Assembly: GCA_029058705.1 (NCBI GenBank)
Contig: JAIDXA010000178.1
Span: forward strand, 1-5,585
Direction: 5' to 3'
Origin: Paramuribaculum sp.
GTDB taxonomy: Bacteria; Bacteroidota; Bacteroidia; Bacteroidales; Muribaculaceae
Length of the DNA stretch: 5,585 nucleotides
Position numbers and translations under genes: made by a program. Each line of letters begins with the position of its first letter. The stretch's first letter is position 1. A model generated the notes under the pieces. It did no database searches. It saw nothing but the letters and a program-made list of their open reading frames with translations, and was not told the DNA's origin. Shown here in pieces: positions 1 to 5,585 of this stretch.

Positions 1-60
1 ATATCAATCCTTTTGAGAGTATTAAAGTAAAAACCAAACATATTTTTAAACCTTCCAAAA

Positions 61-104
61 GGGCCGGGCACGCTGAGTCGAGACTCAGCTTCCCCGTCCT
101 TTTT
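61..104. terminator. Bidirectional intrinsic terminator with a two-part stem
   Basis: An exact 8-bp inverted repeat (GCTGAGTC at 72-79, GACTCAGC at 82-89) is enclosed by a second, imperfect stem made by GGGCCGGG (61-68) and CCCCGTCC (92-99). Read as plus-strand RNA, the outer stem has one G-U pair and one mismatch. The plus strand then continues into five T (100-104). On the minus strand the hairpin is followed by TTTT (complement of 57-60). It starts about 25 bases past the stop codon of the M3 peptidase gene, so it probably ends that transcript. It could equally end a convergent gene lying to the left of the window. The structure is read directly from the sequence; its function is inferred. 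Confidence 0.8.
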
Positions 105-124
105 CGAATGTTTCTTATCAGTCT

Positions 125-2293
125 TTACTTTCCGCCGGCCTGCGGAAGAACATCGCTCTTCTTAGCCGGAGTCTTCACCGGTTCCAGACCGCGGTTGCGC
201 AACAGTGCGTCAACACTCGGACGGTGTCCGCGGAACTTAACGTAAAGATCCATCGGATCCTCGCTGCCGCCCGATTCAAGAACGGTTTCCTTGAACTTGC
301 GGGCCGTTTCAAGATCGAAAACGCCCTTCTCCTTAAAGAGTTCAAAGCCATCTGTGTCGAGAACCTCTGCCCAGAGATAGGTATAATAGCCCGAAGCATA
401 GCCGTCGCTTCCGAATACATGACGGAAATAAGGGCTGCGGTAGCGGAACTGCACCTGTGCCGGCATTCCAAGGCTCTCGGCAACACTCTTCTCAAAGGCC
501 GAAATGTCCGTATCGCCCTCCGGATTCAGCTTGCCATACTGGAGATCAAGCAAAGCAGCCCCGACAAGTTCAGTAGTCGAGAATCCCTGATTGTGGGTCG
601 ACGCTGCCTCAAGCTTGCCGATAAGCTCATCGGGGATCACCTCACCTGTCTTGTAATGACGCGCATAGGTTTTAAGCAGTTCGGGTTCGAGAGCCCAATG
701 CTCATGAATCTGCGAGGGAAGCTCCACGAAGTCACGGTCAACGTTCGTTCCCGCCTGACTGCGAAGCTTTGCCTGCGTCAGCATTCCGTGAAGTCCGTGG
801 CCGAACTCATGGAACATCGTCTCGACCTCGTCGAGAGTCAGCAGCGCCGGCATATCGCCCGAAGGTTTCGAGAAATTGCCTACATTGAACACTATCGGGC
901 GCTGGCTCTTGCCGTCAGGATCGCTGAACGCACCCTGAAACTCGCTCATCCATGCACCCTGGCGTTTCGACGCCCGGGGAAAATAATCCGTCATGAACAC
1001 TGCCATATGCCCGCCATCGGCATCCTTGACCTCATAGACCTTGACCTCAGGATTATACTTCGGAGCGTCCGGCATCTCTGTAAACGTTACGCCATAGAGT
1101 CGCTGAGCCATCGAGAATATCCCCTCTCTGACATTGTCAAGCGAGAAATAGGCTCTGACCTCATCTTCGTCGAGGTTGTATTTGTCGCGACGGACCTTCT
1201 CGGCATAGTAGTAATAGTCCCACGGCTCGATCTTGATTCCAGCACCCTCGCGGTCGGCAAGCGCCTGCATCTCCTTGACCTCATCGGCCACACGGTTCAC
1301 TGCCGGACGCCAGATCTCAAGCAGCAGGTCTTCGGCTGCCTGCGGTGTCTTGGCCATGACATTATCGGTCGCATAAGCAGCGAAATTCTCAAAGCCGAGA
1401 AGCCGGGCCTTACGGGCACGTGCCTTAAGAATGCGATTGATGACGGGACGGTTGTCATACTGACCCGACGACGCAAGATTGACATAGCCTTCATACATCT
1501 TCTGACGCAACGCACGGTTGTCGGCATACTGCAGCAACGGCAGACGGCTCGGAGCGTGAAGCGTGAAAAGCCACTGTCCCGATTTGCCTGCGGCAGCGGC
1601 AGCCTCGGCGGCCTGCGCCACCGACGACGCCGGAAGTCCGGCCAGTTCAGACTCATTGCCGACATAAAGCTCAAATGCATTTGTGTCATTCAGAAGATTC
1701 TTGTTGAACTGCAGAAAGAGATCGGTGAGCTCCGTATTGATTTTTTTAAGCTCATCTTTCTCCGCCTCCGTCAGCAGTGCGCCATTGCGCGTAAACTGTT
1801 TGTAGGCCTGCTCCACGGCACGCATCTGCTGCGGATCGAGGTTCAGCTTCTTGCGGTTGTCATAGACCTGTTTCACTTTTTTGAAAAGACCCGCGTTCAT
1901 CATGACCTCGTCATTGACCTGCGAATACATCGGATATGCCTTCTCGGAAATGGCAACCATCTCCGGACACGACTCAGTCTCGTCGAGAGCCGAGAAAACG
2001 GTCATCACCCGGTTGAGCAGACGGCCGGCTTTCTCCATGGCAAGAATCGTATTGTCGAAATCGGGAGTGGCGCGGTTGCGCACGATTGCCGAAATCTCGG
2101 CCTTATACTCCTCTATGCCCTGTTCGAGAGCCGGAAGATAATGTTCATAGCGGATCTTCTCGAACGGAGGAATGTTGTAGGGCGTTTCATACGGCTCCAG
2201 AAACGGATTGCCGCCGGTCGTTGAGCTTCCGGAGGCGTGCGACGCGATCGGCAAAACGATACTCGCCGCGAGTGTCAGAATCGGTTTAATCAT
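125..2293 (-). CDS. dcp: Exported M3-family zinc metallopeptidase, peptidyl-dipeptidase Dcp type
   Basis: This 722-residue protein belongs to the thimet oligopeptidase/Dcp family (M3), whose Dcp branch removes dipeptides from the C-terminus of short peptides. The zinc site is complete: HEFGH at residues 495-499 (two His ligands and the catalytic Glu496), followed by Glu524 in FVELPSQ, the third ligand at the usual 25-residue spacing. The substrate-binding region HVFGSDGYASGYYTYLW (625-641) has the glycine-rich loop and tyrosines typical of M3 enzymes. Residues 1-20 look like a Sec signal peptide with a cleavable S-H-A end and no lipobox cysteine, so the enzyme should be soluble in the periplasm. 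It is slightly longer than the roughly 680-residue cytoplasmic E. coli Dcp because of the signal peptide and a Lys/Pro-containing tail of about 18 residues. The ATG start is preceded by an A-rich stretch and no Shine-Dalgarno, which is normal in Bacteroidetes. A 61-base AT-rich gap separates it from the EEP gene upstream. Dcp rather than another oligopeptidase is the best fit by overall sequence, but exact specificity is inferred. Confidence 0.94.
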   Translation of the reverse strand: MIKPILTLAASIVLPIASHASGSSTTGGNPFLEPYETPYNIPPFEKIRYEHYLPALEQGIEEYKAEISAIVRNRATPDFDNTILAMEKAGRLLNRVMTVFSALDETESCPEMVAISEKAYPMYSQVNDEVMMNAGLFKKVKQVYDNRKKLNLDPQQMRAVEQAYKQFTRNGALLTEAEKDELKKINTELTDLFLQFNKNLLNDTNAFELYVGNESELAGLPASSVAQAAEAAAAAGKSGQWLFTLHAPSRLPLLQYADNRALRQKMYEGYVNLASSGQYDNRPVINRILKARARKARLLGFENFAAYATDNVMAKTPQAAEDLLLEIWRPAVNRVADEVKEMQALADREGAGIKIEPWDYYYYAEKVRRDKYNLDEDEVRAYFSLDNVREGIFSMAQRLYGVTFTEMPDAPKYNPEVKVYEVKDADGGHMAVFMTDYFPRASKRQGAWMSEFQGAFSDPDGKSQRPIVFNVGNFSKPSGDMPALLTLDEVETMFHEFGHGLHGMLTQAKLRSQAGTNVDRDFVELPSQIHEHWALEPELLKTYARHYKTGEVIPDELIGKLEAASTHNQGFSTTELVGAALLDLQYGKLNPEGDTDISAFEKSVAESLGMPAQVQFRYRSPYFRHVFGSDGYASGYYTYLWAEVLDTDGFELFKEKGVFDLETARKFKETVLESGGSEDPMDLYVKFRGHRPSVDALLRNRGLEPVKTPAKKSDVLPQAGGK

Positions 2294-2354
2294 TTTTAAT
2301 ATGGTTTTATGTTTGATTTATTGATGTTTAATAATATTTTCACAACCCCGTCGA

Positions 2355-3509
2355 TCAGTTCTCCGCCAGCTCGAACCATGCGATCAGAGGAAAATGGTCG
2401 CTCGACTCATTTGTGCCTACCCATGCCCTGAGCGGCTTCAGTCCGCCGCGATATAGAATATGGTCTATGCGGAAAAAGAACCGGTCGGCATGATACGTTA
2501 TGGCAGGTCCGAAACCCGCCTCGCGGTAGGCATCGCGCAAATCATCGCCCTGAATCAGACGCTGGGCGTAGCATCCTGGAATATCATTGAAATCTCCGCA
2601 GACAATCACCGTTCCCCGCGTCGAATCGACCGCACTCCTGACAACCTGAGCCTGGATCGCCCTCTTGCGTAGAGCCGACGTCAGCTTCGATATCAGCGAA
2701 GTCCGGATAACACCGACATCCTCCGCATTGCCGCTCGTCAGATGATGATAGATCTCCTTGTCGCCAGCCGTCAGGCCCAGCGACTGCAGATGAAGGTTGA
2801 ATATCGTTATCTTCTCTTCCGGAAGCGAAACCTCGTAGCGGTTGACATCATAAAGCCATTGGTCTTCATGACGTATAAGGTCGGCTGCCACTGGATAACG
2901 CGACAGGATTCCCATCCCGCGCGAATTGACATGCCTGTATGGGAAAGCTGCCGCTATTCGTTCATATTGATCCTCCGTGACATTCTTTTTCCCGGGTTCT
3001 ATCGCAGCGCCTTCCTGACAGACAACAATATCAGGCGACTCCCTCAGAATATATTCGACAGTCGGATTCCCGTCGCCAAGACTGCAGAAACCCTTGGAAT
3101 AATCGTCGAGATTCAGCATATTATATGTCATCAGCTTGAACTTCGGCGACTTCATGCGCTCCACCTCCGCCTCCGACGGACGAAAAAAATGCATGGGACA
3201 GAATGTCAGGATCGCCGACATTGAAAAAGCCAGAGAAATCACATTCACTGCTGCCGCCCGGCGGAACCAGACAAGATTGACCGCAAGCAAAAAAACCGAC
3301 CAGCCGAGAACCAGCGGAAACAACATAGCCCCGATCGCCCACACCGCACCCTCCTGCGGATTCACCATTCCTCCATATCCCGTCGTCAGCAACACACCCC
3401 CCGTCACAATGCTTGTCAACATCGCGACAAAACGCAGTCCCCGGTTTCTGACCGGAGAGAAAATGGACCGCTTCAGATCTCGTCTGTTATTCTCGGGGCT
3501 ACTTCTCAT
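2355..3509 (-). CDS. Membrane-anchored endonuclease/exonuclease/phosphatase (EEP) family protein
   Basis: This 384-residue protein has three predicted transmembrane helices (about 27-45, 55-78 and 86-104) followed by a complete EEP-fold hydrolase domain (about 124-381). Conserved family motifs occur in order: TYNMLN (Asn130), the metal-binding Glu166 in VCQE, LSRYP (202-206), NLHLQS (His240), GDFND (Asp306 and Asn308), RIDHIL (Asp349) and SSDHFPL (Asp371 and catalytic His372). The enzyme should therefore be an active Mg-dependent phosphoesterase. Basic residues precede helix 1 and lie between helices 2 and 3 (WFRR), which by the positive-inside rule puts the catalytic domain in the periplasm. 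The family includes nucleases, sphingomyelinases and inositol-phosphate phosphatases, and the true substrate cannot be told from sequence. The ATG lies inside the end of the rhomboid 2 gene (11-base overlap), pointing to translational coupling. A start at Met30 is possible but would break helix 1. Confidence 0.9.
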   Translation of the reverse strand: MRSSPENNRRDLKRSIFSPVRNRGLRFVAMLTSIVTGGVLLTTGYGGMVNPQEGAVWAIGAMLFPLVLGWSVFLLAVNLVWFRRAAAVNVISLAFSMSAILTFCPMHFFRPSEAEVERMKSPKFKLMTYNMLNLDDYSKGFCSLGDGNPTVEYILRESPDIVVCQEGAAIEPGKKNVTEDQYERIAAAFPYRHVNSRGMGILSRYPVAADLIRHEDQWLYDVNRYEVSLPEEKITIFNLHLQSLGLTAGDKEIYHHLTSGNAEDVGVIRTSLISKLTSALRKRAIQAQVVRSAVDSTRGTVIVCGDFNDIPGCYAQRLIQGDDLRDAYREAGFGPAITYHADRFFFRIDHILYRGGLKPLRAWVGTNESSDHFPLIAWFELAEN

Positions 3510-4368
3510 GATTGTTTCTCAGACGTTTGCTAAGGTTGAACAGTTCTGTCCGTTCTGCCGGCGAAAGCGCATCGAATCCAGAAAACCGGACCCGGTCGAG
3601 CAGCCGGTCAAGGCGTGCGGCATCCGGCTCGCCGGCACATTCACCTGCTCCAGCGCTGTCCGGCCGGAGACCGCTACACCCCCGTACAACGCGGCGGCGC
3701 ATTCTTAACCCGGCCAGAATCCCGGCCACTGCGCCCCCGAAATGGGCCGCAGTGCCTCCCGGAAGCCCTCCGTCAATGCCCGTCAGCGAAATTGCCACCA
3801 TGACCGGAGCTATCCACTTGAGCCTGACAGAGCCGATGACAAACAGATCTACGCGCCTTTCCGGCTCGATGACCGTAGCAGCGAGAACCACCGCCATCAC
3901 GGCCGCCGACGACCCGATCAGACCGCCGCCATCCACGTTTGCGCCGTAAAAACCGCCCTGAAGCAAGAAAAAAACCGCGCCCGACAAACCGCCGCTCAGA
4001 TAAACCGCCCACAGACAACCGCTGCCGGCACTCCGCTGAAGGAAACCGCCGAAAAGCGCAAACCATAGCATATTGAAAATCAGATGCGACGGCTCATACT
4101 GGACAAACATATAACTGACCGACGTCCAGGGAGCCGAAATCCAGGCCGAAAACGACAGTGGCTGACCAAGCGAATCAACTATCGAACCGATCCACTCCTC
4201 ATGATCACATGCCATCCCGACAGCTCCGGCGATGCGCAACACAATGAAAACCGTCAGATTGACCCCGAGAATCCAGACAATCGCCGATCCTCGCCAATCA
4301 GCAACACCGAAGCGCCCGGTCAACATCCGACGCTTTGAATCCGAAAACCCATCAATAATACGGGCCAT
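3499..4368 (-). CDS. Rhomboid-family intramembrane serine protease (rhomboid 2) with a C-terminal cytosolic tail
   Basis: This 289-residue six-helix rhomboid should cleave transmembrane substrates within the membrane. The core has the helix-2 motif HLIFNM (His95 and Asn99, oxyanion hole), catalytic Ser154 in GSSAAV and catalytic His209 in AHFGG. The serine motif differs from the common GASGA: Ser replaces Ala before the catalytic residue and Ala replaces the following Gly. After helix 6 comes an Arg-rich stretch, a Gly/Ala/Pro-rich linker (about 228-251) and a helical tail at about 253-284 (LDRLLDRV, then FDALSPAERTELF). This tail resembles the small DUF6576-type module seen on Bacteroidetes rhomboids; that match is from memory. 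I chose the ATG at 4366-4368, two codons inside a possible TTG start at 4374, because an AAGGGAG sequence sits six bases before it. The gene overlaps the end of rhomboid 1 by 17 bases and the start of the EEP gene by 11 bases, so it is the middle gene of a coupled operon. Confidence 0.9.
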   Translation of the reverse strand: MARIIDGFSDSKRRMLTGRFGVADWRGSAIVWILGVNLTVFIVLRIAGAVGMACDHEEWIGSIVDSLGQPLSFSAWISAPWTSVSYMFVQYEPSHLIFNMLWFALFGGFLQRSAGSGCLWAVYLSGGLSGAVFFLLQGGFYGANVDGGGLIGSSAAVMAVVLAATVIEPERRVDLFVIGSVRLKWIAPVMVAISLTGIDGGLPGGTAAHFGGAVAGILAGLRMRRRVVRGCSGLRPDSAGAGECAGEPDAARLDRLLDRVRFSGFDALSPAERTELFNLSKRLRNNHEK

Positions 4369-5092
4369 TGACAACTCCCTTTTTCTTCCAGAAAAGAATC
4401 ATTATAAACCCGATGAGCATACCGCCCAGATGAGCGAAATGCGCAATTCCGTCATTCGCCGAACTCAAACCGATAAGAAGCTCTATGACCACAAATCCCG
4501 CAATCATCCATTTTGCCTTTATCGGGACCGGAATAAACATCAGATAGAGCGGACGGTTCGGGAACAGCATTCCGAACGCAAGCAAAACGCCATAGATAGC
4601 GCCCGACGCACCAACCGTAGTAAAAAAATCATAGTTCATCGCAAGACTCTCCGGATTCCTGGCCAGATATCCCATGACAGCATCCTTCGACGTATGATTC
4701 AGCTGCGCAAGCCCGTCGACAATCATCCGCTCGAGAGTCATGGACCAAACCACCTCCTGAATCAGCGCCGCGCCGACGCCACACGACAGATAATAAAACA
4801 AAAAACGCCTTGAGCCCAGCAGCCGCTCAAGCACAATGCCGAACATAAACAGCGAGAACATATTGAACAGAAGGTGGGTCAGCGATGCTGTCGAATGCAT
4901 GAACATATACGTGAACAGCTGCACCGGATTGAAATCCGGAGCCTCGAAATAATGCAGCGCGCAGACATCCATCAGACGGCCGCACATCCCCGCCGGAAGA
5001 ATCATCATCACAACCCATATGAAAATATTGACCATCAATAAATTCTTAGTCACAGGCGGAAGCGATCTGATAATATTGTTGAACTGGCTCAT
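4352..5092 (-). CDS. Rhomboid-family intramembrane serine protease (rhomboid 1)
   Basis: This 246-residue protein is a compact six-helix bacterial rhomboid. Helices are predicted near residues 17-34, 69-88, 96-116, 159-177, 192-210 and 217-235. All catalytic elements are canonical: HLLFNMF (His73 and Asn77) in helix 2, GASGAIYG with catalytic Ser163 in helix 4, and AHFAHLGG with catalytic His221 in helix 6. A hydrophilic segment of about 40 residues (about 117-157) separates helices 3 and 4. The C-terminus is a short basic stretch (WKKKG) ending soon after helix 6, so unlike rhomboid 2 it has no cytosolic tail domain. It is the first gene of the leftward operon, and its stop codon lies within the rhomboid 2 gene. 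No Shine-Dalgarno precedes the ATG. The physiological substrate is unknown. It is not closely similar to rhomboid 2 outside the motifs, so this looks like an old paralogous pair rather than a recent duplication. Confidence 0.93.
   Translation of the reverse strand: MSQFNNIIRSLPPVTKNLLMVNIFIWVVMMILPAGMCGRLMDVCALHYFEAPDFNPVQLFTYMFMHSTASLTHLLFNMFSLFMFGIVLERLLGSRRFLFYYLSCGVGAALIQEVVWSMTLERMIVDGLAQLNHTSKDAVMGYLARNPESLAMNYDFFTTVGASGAIYGVLLAFGMLFPNRPLYLMFIPVPIKAKWMIAGFVVIELLIGLSSANDGIAHFAHLGGMLIGFIMILFWKKKGVVNGPYY
4375..4381 (-). promoter_or_regulatory. Shine-Dalgarno-like site that decides the rhomboid 2 start
   Basis: The minus strand reads AAGGGAG here, six bases before the ATG at 4366-4368. That spacing suits the ATG and leaves none for the alternative TTG at 4372-4374. 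Bacteroidetes ribosomes use such sites weakly. The same bases encode the Lys-Lys-Gly-Val run near the end of rhomboid 1, so the match could be partly chance. Confidence 0.45.
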
Positions 5093-5110
5093 AGAAATTT
5101 GACTGTCGTG

Positions 5111-5212
5111 GAGAGCGTTTGGATTTAAATCAAATCAAGGCTGAGAGTATGTTTTGAAGTTTCCACCTTTCATTCATTTTATTGTCAACACGGTTTTAAT
5201 TCAAACACTCTC
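5111..5212. repeat. Imperfect inverted repeat with a third degenerate copy, ahead of rhomboid 1
   Basis: GAGAGCGTTTGGATT (5111-5125, plus strand) matches GAGAGTGTTTGAATT on the minus strand (complement of 5198-5212) at 13 of 15 positions. A third, gapped copy, GAGAGTATGTTTTGAA, runs from 5143 to 5158 on the plus strand. The arms lie in the presumed leader of the rhomboid operon, where the outer pair could form a long-range stem or serve as protein-binding sites. Function is unknown. Confidence 0.4.
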
Positions 5213-5252
5213 TTAAAAACTTAAAAAAAGAGTCCCGTTCTGAACATGCGCA

Positions 5253-5280
5253 ACAGACACGCATTTAATGCAAAACAGAC
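5253..5280. repeat. Short palindrome flanked by ACAGAC direct repeats, possible operator
   Basis: The palindrome GCATTTAATGC (5261-5271) is flanked by two ACAGAC copies (5253-5258 and 5275-5280) that start 22 bases apart, about two helical turns. The block lies just downstream of the predicted leftward -7 element, where a repressor could act on the rhomboid operon. The pattern is seen in the sequence; the operator role is a guess. Confidence 0.3.
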
Positions 5281-5291
5281 TCAAATGCTCA

Positions 5292-5324
5292 CAAAATTAC
5301 AAAAATCCATCCGAATTAATGCAA
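5292..5324 (-). promoter_or_regulatory. Candidate leftward Bacteroidetes promoter for the rhomboid operon
   Basis: The minus strand carries TAATTTTG (complement of 5292-5299), an exact match to the Bacteroidetes -7 consensus TAnnTTTG. A TTG (complement of 5322-5324) sits 22 bases upstream as a -33 element, slightly wider than usual. A second TTG four bases further out is a less good alternative. Transcription would start near 5285. It is the best-matching leftward promoter I found ahead of rhomboid 1. Confidence 0.45.
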
Positions 5325-5379
5325 TCAACAGCCCCACGACAACAATTATTTACTTTTTTGTCATTTTTTTTTATTTTTA

Positions 5380-5411
5380 TTGTGACGCTTGAATTATTAT
5401 TTCTATATTTG
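5380..5411 (+). promoter_or_regulatory. Rightward Bacteroidetes-type promoter
   Basis: TATATTTG (5404-5411) exactly matches the -7 consensus TAnnTTTG, and TTG (5380-5382) lies 21 bases upstream as the -33 element, close to the spacing known for the Bacteroides primary sigma factor. T-rich DNA immediately upstream (5351-5380) could help as an UP-like region. Transcription should begin near 5416 and run out of the window, so the controlled gene is not visible. Confidence 0.6.
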
Positions 5412-5585
5412 CGACTTGTAAAACAACTTGTTGTCAGCTGGATGGCCCTTTTCCGGACGGATTTAACAAGATTTCTTCCCATAGATCCTTAAATTCTATT
5501 ATCTGAAGCCATTGCGAAATCCCGATCAGACCCCGCCTATGAGCCACATCAGTTATCCGCACACAAGCTTACTACCCTACTAACC

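Larger units (their letters stand above)
5093..5585. other. Non-coding divergent control region
   Basis: No convincing protein or RNA gene is visible in these 493 bases. The stretch is clearly AT-richer than the genes, with a strongly T-rich plus-strand run at about 5351-5380. It contains a rightward promoter (5380-5411), a weaker leftward promoter (5292-5324), a palindrome with flanking repeats (5253-5280) and three related GAGAG-type repeats (5111-5212). If the leftward promoter is real, rhomboid 1 has a leader of about 190 bases. Bases to the right of about 5416 would be the leader of a plus-strand gene that starts beyond the window. Confidence 0.6.

Noticed and set aside
224..2224. A 666-codon open frame on the plus strand, opposite the M3 peptidase gene
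   Set aside because: Its predicted protein is rich in Leu, Arg, Ile and His with no recognisable domain, and it lies wholly antisense to a gene with a full set of catalytic motifs. Codon bias in the real gene explains the absence of stops.
2294..2354. A dedicated promoter or terminator between the EEP and M3 peptidase genes
   Set aside because: The gap is AT-rich with a TTG and a repeated ATGTTT, but there is no TAnnTTTG match at a suitable distance and no stable hairpin with a T-run.
3512..4068. Plus-strand frames rich in Pro, Arg and Ser opposite rhomboid 2
   Set aside because: Composition is typical of the reverse of a Gly/Ala/Val-rich membrane protein, and they overlap a gene with clear rhomboid motifs.
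4372..4374. TTG as the start of rhomboid 2, adding two residues
   Set aside because: An ATG lies two codons downstream with better spacing from the AAGGGAG sequence, and the extra residues add nothing recognisable.
5297..5482. A 61-codon minus-strand frame in the intergenic region
   Set aside because: It is Lys/Asn-rich because of A-runs, overlaps both promoters and has no recognisable domain.
5268..5492. A 74-codon plus-strand frame encoding one hydrophobic helix, resembling a small membrane toxin
   Set aside because: The hydrophobic run comes from the T-rich promoter-upstream DNA, and the frame begins upstream of and spans the rightward promoter. No ribosome site or antitoxin partner is visible.
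5412..5585. A structured RNA gene such as tmRNA, RNase P RNA, SRP RNA or a tRNA
   Set aside because: I compared it by eye with conserved core sequences of these RNAs and saw no match. Only short weak stems are visible.

Overview
The window looks like chromosomal DNA from a member of the Bacteroidota, most likely order Bacteroidales and perhaps Muribaculaceae-like. This rests on the TAnnTTTG-type promoter elements, the general lack of Shine-Dalgarno sequences, the AT-rich intergenic DNA beside genes of balanced composition, and the protein set (exported M3 peptidase, paired rhomboids, membrane-anchored endonuclease/exonuclease/phosphatase protein). The assignment is inferred from composition and gene content, not from a database search.

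Layout from left to right. Bases 61-104 hold a two-part hairpin flanked by a T-run on each strand, which can act as a bidirectional terminator. Four protein genes follow, all on the minus strand, so they are transcribed from right to left: rhomboid protease 1 (4352-5092), rhomboid protease 2 (3499-4368), a membrane-anchored EEP-fold hydrolase (2355-3509) and an exported M3 dipeptidyl carboxypeptidase (125-2293). The first three overlap end to start by 17 and 11 bases and almost certainly form one translationally coupled operon. The peptidase follows after a 61-base AT-rich gap with no visible terminator, so it may be read through from the operon or start its own transcript.

Bases 5093-5585 carry no convincing gene. 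This stretch looks like a divergent control region: one good Bacteroidetes-type promoter points right, out of the window, and a weaker one points left towards the rhomboid operon. A palindrome and several short repeats lie between the leftward promoter and the first rhomboid gene.

All four products are predicted to act in or across the cell envelope. Both rhomboids keep the Ser/His dyad and should cleave membrane proteins. Charge distribution around the three N-terminal helices of the EEP protein puts its catalytic domain on the periplasmic side. The M3 peptidase has a signal peptide and would trim small peptides in the periplasm. A shared envelope-maintenance role is a reasonable inference, but no substrate is visible from the sequence.
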